Source of the DNA: RGIG9041 sp045612565
Lineage (GTDB): Bacteria > Bacillota > Clostridia > Oscillospirales > QAKW01
Length of the DNA: 22,792 nt
Assembly (NCBI GenBank): GCA_045612565.1
Contig: JAZKZG010000035.1
Coordinates: 1 to 22,792 of the forward strand
Direction: 5' to 3'
The notes beneath the pieces were generated by a model that was not told the origin of the DNA, did not search any database, and was given only the letters and a program-made list of their open reading frames with translations. Below are positions 1-7,305 of the stretch, in pieces. How positions within the stretch are numbered: position 1 is the stretch's first letter; each line of letters begins with the position of its first letter. A program made the position numbers and the translations under genes.

Positions 1-24
1 AGCAAAACTCAAAAACAAAACATA

Positions 25-139
25 GTCGGTGTTGATTACACGAAGGATCCACCCGTTCCCATTCCGAACACGGTAGTTAAGCTTCGTTGTGCAGACAATA
101 CTTGGCTGGCGACGGCCCGGGAAGATATGTAATGCCGAC
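25..139 (+). rRNA. rrf: 5S ribosomal RNA
   Basis: This is a 5S rRNA of about 115 nt. The hallmark loop sequence CCATTCCGAACACGG is present near positions 58-72, followed by the usual GTTAAGC segment. The two ends pair as helix I: GTCGGTGT at 25-32 pairs with the 3' strand at 132-139, allowing G-U pairs. A strong terminator follows directly, and an A-rich spacer precedes it, so this is most likely the last gene of a 16S-23S-5S operon whose other genes lie upstream of the window. The ends are set by helix pairing and could be off by one or two bases. Confidence 0.95.
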
Positions 140-150
140 ACAACTTAAAA

Positions 151-180
151 GGAGATACATCAAGTATCTCCTTTTTTATT
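151..180 (+). terminator. Terminator of the 5S rRNA / rRNA operon
   Basis: A perfect 8-bp stem, GGAGATAC (151-158) and GTATCTCC (164-171), with a 5-nt loop, is followed by TTTTTT. This is a textbook rho-independent terminator that closes the rRNA transcript. Confidence 0.93.
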
Positions 181-225
181 TATTTTGGCACATTGTAAAC
201 GCTGTGCCCTACACGTATTTATAAA

Positions 226-253
226 ACGGACAGCCGGGGACTCCTGTCCCTAC
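226..253. repeat. REP-like imperfect palindrome
   Basis: GGACAG (228-233) and CTGTCC (244-249) flank a CCGGGGACTC core, and the element ends in CCTAC. GC-rich palindromes of this form, built on GGACAGCC...CTGTCCCTAC, are scattered between genes in many clostridial genomes. It is clearly more GC-rich than its AT-rich surroundings. A function is not evident. Only one clear copy is in the window, plus a possible diverged relative at 634-663. Confidence 0.45.
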
Positions 254-281
254 ATTATATTAATTTAGAAAGGAAATTATA

Positions 282-585
282 ATAAAGAACAAATATATAT
301 TTTGGTTGACACTCTTTTTATTAGAAGGCACAATTTTAAGTGCTTTAAAAAGTGCAGGTGTTACAAGTGAATCTTTGGTTACAGAATTGATATTACTTGT
401 AATTATCATGGCACCTATTTATTGTATGATGATTTTTGCTTTGAAAGATGAATTTGTCAAACCAAAAACAAAAAAAGATAGTGTATGTGGTATTGGTGTT
501 TTTGTCAGTATGTATTTTAGTGTCGATTGCAACCGATAGTTTAGGCATTAACTTTAATTCTAATTTAGAAAATCATATCAGATAA
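282..585 (+). pseudogene. Small three-helix membrane protein, broken start and frameshift
   Basis: I do not recognise the family. Repaired, the gene would encode about 100 residues with three hydrophobic helices: YIFWLTLFLLEGTILSAL, ELILLVIIMAPIYCMMIFAL, and a third starting IVYVVLVFLSV. Two lesions stand out. An AGGA ribosome binding site (271-274) sits 7 nt before ATA at 282, where ATG would be expected; the next in-frame start is TTG at 306. In a run of seven A (near 472-478) the frame shifts by one base. The original frame runs into a 20-residue unrelated tail ending at 539, while the +1 frame continues as a clean third helix to TAA at 585. A one-base deletion in the A run restores one continuous protein. 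It could be a pseudogene, a homopolymer sequencing error, or a slippage-dependent gene; the abnormal start favours decay. A terminator follows. Confidence 0.6.
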
Positions 586-591
586 TATGGA

Positions 592-618
592 CGGCGGACT
601 TTAATGTCTGCCGTTTTT
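592..618 (+). terminator. Rho-independent terminator
   Basis: CGGCGGAC (592-599) pairs with GTCTGCCG (606-613) with one G-U pair, around a 6-nt loop, and is followed by TTTTT. It lies 6 nt after the end of the decayed membrane-protein gene, which supports that gene having been a real transcription unit. Confidence 0.8.
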
Positions 619-633
619 GATTTGCTATAAGTA

Positions 634-663
634 AACGGAATGTGGGAATTTCCGTTCTCTACG
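634..663. repeat. Short inverted repeat in gene-free DNA
   Basis: AACGGAA (634-640) and TTCCGTT (650-656) form a 7-bp inverted repeat with a GGGA core, followed by CTCTAC. Its layout resembles the REP-like element at 226-253, so it may be a diverged copy. Nothing else supportable is seen between here and the promoter at 756, apart from a loosely paired GGGTGGCG ... CGCCTTCACCC segment (690-753). Confidence 0.3.
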
Positions 664-755
664 ATATAGATTGCATTGACCAATTTTTAGGGTGGCGATT
701 TTGACGTTGCGCTGGATTTTAACAGATATTGAGTTGTCGATGCGCCTTCACCCAC

Positions 756-784
756 TTGATATTTTAAAAATAAAATGTTATATT
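756..784 (+). promoter_or_regulatory. Promoter of the amidohydrolase operon
   Basis: TTGATA (756-761), a 17-nt spacer and TATATT (779-784) make a near-consensus sigma-A promoter. Transcription would begin near 791, leaving a very short leader before the GGAG at 797-800. No operator-like palindrome overlaps it. Confidence 0.7.
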
Positions 785-807
785 TTTTATAAAAAGGGAG
801 TGAAATT

Positions 808-1587
808 ATGTCATTTGAAATAATAGATTTTCACACGCATCCGTTTATAGATGCAAAAAACAACATATGTGCGCACACCGATGTTGTAAAAATGAGTGCC
901 GACAGCACGGTTACACTTTTCAAAAAGCTGGGCGTTTCAAAAATCTGTGGTTCGGTTGTGGATTGTAATGGTACCGATGACATTTGGGCAAAAGTTAAGG
1001 CTTGTAACGATGAAGCGCTAAAGTTAAAAGAACTATACGGCGATTTTTATGTCCCCGGCTTTCATATTCACCCCGATTTTGTTGAGGAGTCGCTCGATGA
1101 AATGAACCAAATGAAAGAGAAGGGTATAAACCTAATCGGCGAACTTGTGCCGTACATTGACAAATGGCAAAACGGCTATTCTTCCGAAAATATGTCTATT
1201 TTGCTCGATTTCGCGGGTAAAAACAATATGATTGTCAGTTTTCATTCGATGCACGAAGACCAGATGGATGAAATGGTAAAGCGTCACCGGGACGTTATAT
1301 TTGTGGCAGCGCACCCCGGTGAATATAAAGAGTTTATGCGTCATATCGAGCGAATGAAATACAGTGAAAACTACTATCTTGACCTGTCAGGCTATGGAAT
1401 TTTCAGACACGGAATGCTAAAAAAAGCGGTCGATACGTTTGGTGAGGACAGAATACTTTTCGGCTCAGATTACCCGACCTGTAACGCGGGTATGTACATT
1501 GGCGGTGTGTTGTTTGACGACTTGCTGACAGACACCCAAAAAGAAAAAATCTTTTCGATTAATGCAAAGAAATTACTTGGAATCTAG
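808..1587 (+). CDS. Amidohydrolase-family metal-dependent hydrolase (Amidohydro_2 type)
   Basis: A 259-residue TIM-barrel hydrolase of the amidohydrolase superfamily, predicted cytoplasmic. The metal-binding HxH of strand 1 is present as DFHTHP (H9, H11). Further candidate ligands are FHSMH in the middle of the protein, AAHPGEY, and the late-barrel Asp in FGSDYP (D221). Members of this branch hydrolyse or decarboxylate small substrates using one metal ion; the substrate cannot be read from the sequence. The start is fixed by GGGAG about 7 nt upstream of ATG. Length is normal for short family members and no signal peptide is seen. The exported metallophosphoesterase gene begins 11 nt downstream, so the two are probably co-transcribed. 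Family assignment is firm; the reaction is unknown. Confidence 0.85.
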   Translation: MSFEIIDFHTHPFIDAKNNICAHTDVVKMSADSTVTLFKKLGVSKICGSVVDCNGTDDIWAKVKACNDEALKLKELYGDFYVPGFHIHPDFVEESLDEMNQMKEKGINLIGELVPYIDKWQNGYSSENMSILLDFAGKNNMIVSFHSMHEDQMDEMVKRHRDVIFVAAHPGEYKEFMRHIERMKYSENYYLDLSGYGIFRHGMLKKAVDTFGEDRILFGSDYPTCNAGMYIGGVLFDDLLTDTQKEKIFSINAKKLLGI

Positions 1588-1598
1588 GAATGTGAAAT

Positions 1599-4058
1599 AT
1601 GAAATTTAATCGTCTGATATCAATTTTACTTATATTTGTTATAGCACTTTCGGTGCCGTATACTGCAGGTGCAGAGATTGTCACAACTGTTATTGCCTGT
1701 TCTGACTTTCAGCACCCAAATGGCAACGAAAGCGGTGCAGAGACTGTAAAAGAACTAGTAAATTCGCTAAAATCGTTTGGAATAACATCAGCTGACGGTT
1801 TTTTGTGCTGTGGAGACTATAATTATGGTTCGGGCAACACATATGAAGGTATTAATTCATTAAAAAGTGCTGTGTCGGATGTTGTTTCGCAAAATATGGT
1901 GTTTGTACGCGGTAACCATGATGAGCAGGTGTCGGCAAATGTCGGTCTTAGTAAAAGCGGTAATAATGATACCGAGAATTACGGTGTATACGTTATTCAC
2001 GAAACCGATTATATGCGTACCAACTCAAACGAAAGCACTATAAAAAAGACAGCGCAGTATCTTATTAATTACCTTAATGAAAAACTTGAAAATGGCTATA
2101 CACAGCCGATTTTTGTGGTGTCGCACCTTCCGCTTCATTACACGATGCGAACACGCTTAGACGGTGACGGAAAGTATGCTAATTATATTTTTGATGCACT
2201 AAACGAGGCAGGTCAAAAAGGTCTTAACATAATTTTTATGTACGGACACGACCACTCAAACGGCTGGGACGATTATCTTGGCGGTGCGGCGGTATACCTT
2301 AAAAAAGGCGATAGTATTTTAATAGCGCAAGGATCACAGACAGAGTTTTTGTCAAAAACTTTGCAGTTTACATATATGAATGCGGGGTTTGTTGGATATT
2401 ACAATAATCATAACGGAGCTGACGATACACTTACAATGACAAGTTTTGAAATTTCGTCGTCACGGGTGGAGGTCGCAAGGTATAACAGCATATCAACACA
2501 CAATTTAAAGTCGGCAGGTGTTACAAACAGTTATAAAAACGAGAGCGAATATTCTCCAAATACCACGGTTTACGCATCTCCACAGACAATAACATTAACA
2601 TCTGTTACCGACAGCACAGCGATTGCAGATATTATGGATATTCCTGATCCCGATAAAGCTGAGGGTGAGAGATTTGGAAAAATAACCGATATTGATGAGC
2701 TTAAAGACGGCGGTAAATATTTGATCGTGTACAATACGTCATCCGACTATATTATGATGCCAACGGTGGTTACCAAGTCAAACGGTTCAACAAACAGACG
2801 CGGCTTTGACATAAAGATGCACGACGATTTTGGTGACGATATTTGGGTTGATGACAACATTTCGCAGTATGTCTGGACGTTTAAAAAGGCAGATAACGGC
2901 TGGTATGTTGGAAACGGCGTGCAAAACGCTGTATTTACCGAAACAACCGATATGTCGATTACGGCAACGCTTGAAAATACAGGCGATATTTTTACGGTGA
3001 GCGGAAGCGACGGCGCGTTTAATTTTACAAGTGGCGAATATACATTTAATTATAATTCACGCGGACTTATTAACGGTTTTGCCAAAAATCCTGCACCGTT
3101 TTATATATATGAATATGTTGGCCACACTGTTTTTGTTGATGATGGCAGTTGCACTGTTAAAAGTGCACAGATAGGTGATAGCGTTACAATAACAGCAAAC
3201 CCCGCTCCCGAGGGCATGGTGTTTGACAGGTGGGTATATGTTACGGGAACTGATTTTATTGATAACGTCTATAGTGAGCAGGTTACATTTATAATGCCGG
3301 ATAGTGCTGTAAAGATAAAGGCGACATATAAAACAGACGATAACGTTGTGATAAACAGTGTAACAGGTAAAAGGTACGCATCGCTCGAAGAAGCGCTCGA
3401 TAACGCAAACGAGGGCGAAACAATCAAACTCACTGCCAACGTATCGGCACAAACACTGCTTGTAAATCCTGGTGTAGCGCTTGACCTGAGCGGTTATAAT
3501 CTTACTGTAAACCGTTTTGTAGGCTTTGAAGATAGCGATATCTTTGACAGCAACACAGCATCAAAGGGTGGTTTGTACGTTGCAAAGAATAGATTGGTTT
3601 TAAGCAAAAATAACTCTCAACTTCCCGTTTACGATGCCGAAAACGGCTGCTATGTATTTTTGAAGATTAACCTTTCAAGAGCAAACAAATTTGTTTACTC
3701 AGACGGCAGTTATACCGCAGAACCTGTATTTGGTGATTCTGCAACGATTGCTAAAGGCATTGCAAAAACACTGTTCAGTCAGGGTGCTGACAAGAGTGGA
3801 GCAAACGTGCGTGTTCGCGTTTCTTGGGTTGACAAAAACGGAACATACACCGCAACACAGGATTATACATATACCGATGCTATGGTAAGCACAGTTGTAA
3901 ATAGCTTTACAGGTTCAAAGTATACTACAATCTTTGGCGCATCGTTCAGCGAAGCGGTGCTGACCCAGGGTGACTCGATTGAAATTTCAACAATCGTAGA
4001 CTCGGGTACAGGCGTGGAACTCTCAAGCAATACAATCACAATTAATATGGCACAATAA
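1599..4058 (+). CDS. Exported calcineurin-like metallophosphoesterase with C-terminal repeat domains
   Basis: An 819-residue secreted protein. A signal peptide spans about residues 1-25 (positive start, LISILLIFVIALS core, cleavage near TAGA-E). The phosphoesterase domain (about 28-300) has the full dinuclear-metal set: SDFQHP (D36, H39), CGDY (D73), RGNHDE (N106, H107, D108), VSHLP (H176) and YGHDH (H217, H219). After it come a linker rich in Thr and Ser, a beta-rich region, a segment near 508-576 resembling the bacterial repeat fold (TITANPAPEG...FDRWV...FIMPDS), and a YASLEEALDNANEG segment typical of exported clostridial proteins. No LPXTG, S-layer or choline-binding anchor is seen at the C-terminus, so it is probably released or held by its repeats. 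The substrate is unknown; a phosphodiester or nucleotide ester is possible. A weak AGGA site precedes the ATG. Confidence 0.87.
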   Translation: MKFNRLISILLIFVIALSVPYTAGAEIVTTVIACSDFQHPNGNESGAETVKELVNSLKSFGITSADGFLCCGDYNYGSGNTYEGINSLKSAVSDVVSQNMVFVRGNHDEQVSANVGLSKSGNNDTENYGVYVIHETDYMRTNSNESTIKKTAQYLINYLNEKLENGYTQPIFVVSHLPLHYTMRTRLDGDGKYANYIFDALNEAGQKGLNIIFMYGHDHSNGWDDYLGGAAVYLKKGDSILIAQGSQTEFLSKTLQFTYMNAGFVGYYNNHNGADDTLTMTSFEISSSRVEVARYNSISTHNLKSAGVTNSYKNESEYSPNTTVYASPQTITLTSVTDSTAIADIMDIPDPDKAEGERFGKITDIDELKDGGKYLIVYNTSSDYIMMPTVVTKSNGSTNRRGFDIKMHDDFGDDIWVDDNISQYVWTFKKADNGWYVGNGVQNAVFTETTDMSITATLENTGDIFTVSGSDGAFNFTSGEYTFNYNSRGLINGFAKNPAPFYIYEYVGHTVFVDDGSCTVKSAQIGDSVTITANPAPEGMVFDRWVYVTGTDFIDNVYSEQVTFIMPDSAVKIKATYKTDDNVVINSVTGKRYASLEEALDNANEGETIKLTANVSAQTLLVNPGVALDLSGYNLTVNRFVGFEDSDIFDSNTASKGGLYVAKNRLVLSKNNSQLPVYDAENGCYVFLKINLSRANKFVYSDGSYTAEPVFGDSATIAKGIAKTLFSQGADKSGANVRVRVSWVDKNGTYTATQDYTYTDAMVSTVVNSFTGSKYTTIFGASFSEAVLTQGDSIEISTIVDSGTGVELSSNTITINMAQ

Positions 4059-4060
4059 AT

Positions 4061-4094
4061 AAAAAGGATAGAATCGTACGATTCTATCCTTTTT
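4061..4094. terminator. Bidirectional terminator, 34-bp perfect palindrome
   Basis: The 17-nt arm AAAAAGGATAGAATCGT (4061-4077) is followed at once by its exact reverse complement (4078-4094). The A and T runs at the two ends supply the U tract on either strand. It lies between two convergent genes and its last base is part of the stop codon of the minus-strand gene. Confidence 0.88.
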
Positions 4095-4828
4095 TAATAA
4101 TTAAATTCGGGGATTTCGCCTTGTTTGGCTATCTTAGCAAGTACCCAGGTATTGTCTCTTTTTACAAATTTCCAATATTCAACAATTTCGTGTTTCTGCG
4201 CGGGTTGTGATGCGCCATCAACTATTGTTTTATCAGTCTTTTTAAAGCCTATATAATACCACACGTAGTCACGGTTGTTATCATCGTGGTCAAAGACCTG
4301 AATGGGATCTGCTTTTGTCAGTTTTAGTTTTAAAATTACACATCGGGTGCCGTTGTCGCGGTCCTGACGGAGTATTTTGTCATACTCGTCATAAAAACTT
4401 TTTTCAAAAAGATTTTTTACTTTAAAAGCATCTTTGTCTGCAATTGCCTGTTGAATTTTATAAAAACTGTCTTTTATGTGTTTGTGAAGTGCTTTTGGTT
4501 CCCAACTTGAGTCGGATTGCTGTAATACTTGCATAAGTTTTTTGTTGCGGAGTGCTGTGCGTTTCCGTTTTACCAAAAAGTATGTAGCTACAAACGGAAT
4601 CAGAATTATACCCAGCAATCCCAATCCGTAATGCAAAGCCATAAATATCACGTATACGGGAGAGGAAATCGTACCATTTTCTAACATTCGTTCCATACGT
4701 TTTGAGAAGGAATTGTAAAAATATTTGCTCAGCGGTGCTCTCTCGTTGGAAAACTGTGCAAAAGCAAAGGGTGACAGCGTGGACATCACCAAAATAATCA
4801 ATAATAAAATTGCAACTATTTTTTTCAT
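4094..4828 (-). CDS. Membrane-anchored Tim44-like domain protein
   Basis: A 244-residue protein. The N-terminus is a signal peptide or anchor (KKIVAILLLIILVMSTLSPFAFA, cleavage near residue 24). A transmembrane helix follows at about 57-86, then a basic stretch (VKRKRTALRNKK). The C-terminal half, about 107-240, has the pattern of the Tim44-like/NTF2-like fold: an amphipathic helix with AIADKDAFKVKNLF, a basic core, DYVWYYIGFKK and a final EYWKFVKRDNTWVLAKI hairpin. Bacterial members are membrane proteins of uncertain role; a part in trafficking or binding of cell-envelope partners is only inferred. The gene starts 1 nt after the stop of the SGNH esterase with only a weak AAAGAAA site, so translation is probably coupled to it. 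The esterase, exported phosphoesterase and this protein suggest envelope work, without proof. Confidence 0.72.
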   Translation of the reverse strand: MKKIVAILLLIILVMSTLSPFAFAQFSNERAPLSKYFYNSFSKRMERMLENGTISSPVYVIFMALHYGLGLLGIILIPFVATYFLVKRKRTALRNKKLMQVLQQSDSSWEPKALHKHIKDSFYKIQQAIADKDAFKVKNLFEKSFYDEYDKILRQDRDNGTRCVILKLKLTKADPIQVFDHDDNNRDYVWYYIGFKKTDKTIVDGASQPAQKHEIVEYWKFVKRDNTWVLAKIAKQGEIPEFNY

Positions 4829-4829
4829 A

Positions 4830-5804
4830 TTATAAATATTTCTTTAAATCTGTAACGAGTTTTTCTGCGTATGCCACAAAGCCGATGTCATTGGGATGAA
4901 GGGTAAGGTCTTTAAAGAATGTTGAGTCGTGAGGAACGTAGTCAATTGAATCTAGTACGATTACGCCATATTTGTCGGCAATATCTGCAATTGCTTTACG
5001 GCAGGTAAAGAAATTGCCTGTTGGCTTTTCTGTGTACCAGTGTTTGCGCCAGATGGGAAGTATTGAAATTTTTTTAGTATTGGGATAAAGTTCTGTGAGT
5101 CTTTTAAAGTAAGCGTCACAGTTTTGGCATAGCGACTCAAAACTCGGCTCTGTTGACCAGTCGTTTGTGCCGTATGCAACGGTGATTACGTCATATTCGC
5201 CTGTATATTCGAGTTGTGCCACGCGGAATTTTGCTCCGCCGATTGCTTGGTTTATAATTTCGGCATCAAGAGTTTTTGCCATAAGGTTAGCATAGCAGCA
5301 CGATGACATATGTGCATCATATCCTTGTGTTATGCTGTCGCCGAGAACAAGCATTTTAAGAGCAGGTTCTGCGGGGATTATCTGTGCGCTGTCGCTCAGT
5401 TCAACCGATGCTATACCGCCGTTTGCAATACAGGGTAAAAACAACTGAATACGATTGTTTTTGCCGTCAAGTTTTTGATAAATTTCGCCTGATGGGTCTG
5501 TTATATCTTTGAGTGATGTTTGTGCGAGTTTTCCGTTTACATAAAGGTCAAACGAGTACCAATTGCGCGACGAACCGCTTAAAACGTTGTCAAACTTAAA
5601 TGAAACATAGGTGGCGTCTGTGTAAAAATCAAATCTTACACCTGCAGTTGCCGATGTTTTCTCTGCAAATTCCTCGTGTTCTTGAGCAAATTCAGCCGCC
5701 TGTCTGTCGGTCATTCTTTTAAATCTATAAATTCCTTTGTCATCTTTATAAATTTCGAGCGCACCGAGAGTAATGTCACAAATCTGTTTTTCGTTAAGTA
5801 CCAT
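4830..5804 (-). CDS. SGNH/GDSL-family esterase with N-terminal beta domain
   Basis: A 324-residue hydrolase. An N-terminal beta-sandwich domain (about 1-145) precedes the SGNH hydrolase domain. Catalytic blocks are visible: VLGDSITQGY with nucleophile S157, the oxyanion Gly in AIGGAKF (189-190), YGTNDW with N214, and FKDLTLHPND with the Asp/His pair D299 and H303. Such two-domain enzymes usually remove acetyl or other acyl groups from carbohydrates, and that is the best guess here. No signal peptide is seen, so action is in the cytoplasm. The start chosen is the ATG at 5804, which has GGAG about 9 nt upstream; a GTG 13 codons earlier extends the frame but lies upstream of this site. It is first in a two-gene operon with the Tim44-like gene. 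Confidence 0.85.
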   Translation of the reverse strand: MVLNEKQICDITLGALEIYKDDKGIYRFKRMTDRQAAEFAQEHEEFAEKTSATAGVRFDFYTDATYVSFKFDNVLSGSSRNWYSFDLYVNGKLAQTSLKDITDPSGEIYQKLDGKNNRIQLFLPCIANGGIASVELSDSAQIIPAEPALKMLVLGDSITQGYDAHMSSCCYANLMAKTLDAEIINQAIGGAKFRVAQLEYTGEYDVITVAYGTNDWSTEPSFESLCQNCDAYFKRLTELYPNTKKISILPIWRKHWYTEKPTGNFFTCRKAIADIADKYGVIVLDSIDYVPHDSTFFKDLTLHPNDIGFVAYAEKLVTDLKKYL

Positions 5805-5833
5805 TTTAAAATACTCCTGTTGTTTTTTAAAAA

Positions 5834-5862
5834 ATTTTATCACTTATTATATTTTTAGTCAA
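5834..5862 (-). promoter_or_regulatory. Promoter of the SGNH esterase operon
   Basis: Read on the minus strand: TTGACT (5862-5857), a 17-nt spacer, TAAAAT (5839-5834). It is close to consensus and about 30 nt upstream of the chosen ATG. It is back to back with the FAD oxidoreductase promoter, separated by only 9 bp. Confidence 0.7.
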
Positions 5863-5871
5863 CAATATCAC

Positions 5872-5900
5872 TTGAAAAATAATTTTTTTATTGGTATAGT
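5872..5900 (+). promoter_or_regulatory. Promoter of the FAD oxidoreductase operon
   Basis: TTGAAA (5872-5877), 17 nt, TATAGT (5895-5900). Predicted transcription start is near 5907, so the mRNA would begin at or within the GAGGTG ribosome binding site (5908-5913): a very short leader. Confidence 0.65.
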
Positions 5901-5919
5901 ATTGTTTGAGGTGATTATA

Positions 5920-7296
5920 ATGAAAATTGTTCGTACAGATAAATATGATGTTGCTGTTTTCGGCGGCGGAACTGCTGGTTTTTCGGCGGCGGTTGCGGCG
6001 GCAAGACGCGGCAAATCTGTTTGTCTTGTTGAAAAAAATACATTCCTTGGCGGTGTTGCAACCGCAAGCGGTATAAACCAACTTCTTGCAGGCAGAAAAC
6101 TCAATGAAAAAGGCGAACACGTTCGTGTTATCGGCGGTATTTTTGATGAGTTTACCGATGAACTCATCAAAGAAGGTGGCGCCATTGAGCCAAACACAGT
6201 TGACCCGAATTTCAATCCGTTTGGATGGTATCCGCGTATGGCATCGGGCATTTCGTGTAACGAAAATGCGCTCAAAATAAAAATGGACGACTACTGCGAA
6301 AAAGCAGGTGTGCGCATCTATTACAACACCACCGCGGTGGATGCCGAGGTGCAAAACGATAAAATAAAATCAGTAACCGTTTTTAATAAAGACGGCTTTG
6401 TTACCATTGAAGCCGATAGTTTTATAGATTGTACAGGCGATGCCGATATTGTGCATTTTGCGGGTTGCCCTTATGAAAAGGGACGTAAAGAGGACGGTCT
6501 TATGACCCCGTGTTCTACCGAATTTCACGTTGAAAACGTTGATGCAAATGCACTCGTTACATATCAGAACGAGCACCAGTCTCCCAAACTTGTCGAAATA
6601 ATTGACCGTCTTAAAAAAGAGGGTATATGGGATTTTGATACTGAGATTTTTGTGACGGTTCGCCTTGTTGAAGAGGATGTATTTTTAATAAATACACTCC
6701 GTCAGACAAAAATTGACGGTGTAGACGAAAAGGAAGTAACAGATGCGCTTATTGCAGGCAGACGCGATGCTGTTCGACTCTTTAACATTATGAAAGAGCA
6801 TTTCCCAGGTTTTAAAAACGCACGTATCCGCAAGATTGCAGAGCATCTCGGTGTGCGAGAGACACGCCGTATCACAGGCAGATATACAGTAACTGTAGAC
6901 GATGCGTTAAACGGCAAAAAGTACGACGATACTGTTGCGGCAACAACATATAACTTTGATTTACCCGACCCCATCAAGCCAAGCTACGATCCTATGATGG
7001 GCGACACCAAAAAACCGCACGCGGAGAGGAAACATATTGTTATCCGTCTTCCGTATCGCGCGATGCTTCCGCAAGGCGTAAACAACCTTATTGTTGCGGG
7101 CAGATGCGTATCGGTTGAACGCGAGGTTATGGGTGCTATGCGTATAATCGGACCTTGCTTTATGATGGGTCAAGCGGCAGGTACAGCCGCTGCGCTTTCA
7201 AAAGACGGTGATTTTACGTCGATTGATACTGACGCTTTGAGAAATACACTGTGGGCTGACGGTGTGCTTAATCCCGACGAGCTTCCCTTTGAATAG
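5920..7296 (+). CDS. FAD-dependent oxidoreductase (FAD_oxidored family)
   Basis: A 458-residue flavoprotein. The N-terminal Rossmann dinucleotide fold is clear: YDVAVFGGGTAGFSAAVAAA with GxGxxG at 15-20 and the ribose-binding acid in LVEKN (E38), followed by FLGGVATASG. The C-terminal FAD motif GVNNLIVAGRC...AMRIIGPCFMMGQAAGTAAA spans about 386-426. The middle contains FIDCTGDADIVHFAG, the usual second FAD contact. Proteins of this family are common next to carbohydrate-active enzymes, but the substrate is unknown. A start further upstream exists in frame but encodes low-complexity sequence overlapping the promoter; ATG at 5920 has GAGGTG 6 nt before it. The next gene begins 9 nt downstream, indicating an operon. 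Confidence 0.88.
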   Translation: MKIVRTDKYDVAVFGGGTAGFSAAVAAARRGKSVCLVEKNTFLGGVATASGINQLLAGRKLNEKGEHVRVIGGIFDEFTDELIKEGGAIEPNTVDPNFNPFGWYPRMASGISCNENALKIKMDDYCEKAGVRIYYNTTAVDAEVQNDKIKSVTVFNKDGFVTIEADSFIDCTGDADIVHFAGCPYEKGRKEDGLMTPCSTEFHVENVDANALVTYQNEHQSPKLVEIIDRLKKEGIWDFDTEIFVTVRLVEEDVFLINTLRQTKIDGVDEKEVTDALIAGRRDAVRLFNIMKEHFPGFKNARIRKIAEHLGVRETRRITGRYTVTVDDALNGKKYDDTVAATTYNFDLPDPIKPSYDPMMGDTKKPHAERKHIVIRLPYRAMLPQGVNNLIVAGRCVSVEREVMGAMRIIGPCFMMGQAAGTAAALSKDGDFTSIDTDALRNTLWADGVLNPDELPFE

Positions 7297-7305
7297 GAGT
7301 AAGCT

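Noticed and set aside
472..478. Programmed -1 frameshift at the run of seven A
   Set aside because: A -1 shift reaches a TAG within two codons. Only a +1 shift, or loss of one A, gives a continuous product, which fits mutation or error better than a known -1 site.
306..539. An intact 77-residue gene starting at TTG
   Set aside because: The better ribosome binding site points to ATA at 282, and the last 20 residues do not look like protein, while the +1 frame continues with a clean third helix. Treated as a broken gene.
5805..5843. Thirteen-codon N-terminal extension of the SGNH esterase from a GTG
   Set aside because: It includes the GGAG site of the ATG at 5804 and begins at the edge of the predicted -10 box.
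5773..5919. N-terminal extension of the FAD oxidoreductase
   Set aside because: It would translate through the two divergent promoters, is low-complexity, and lies upstream of the strong GAGGTG-ATG start with its own Rossmann fold.
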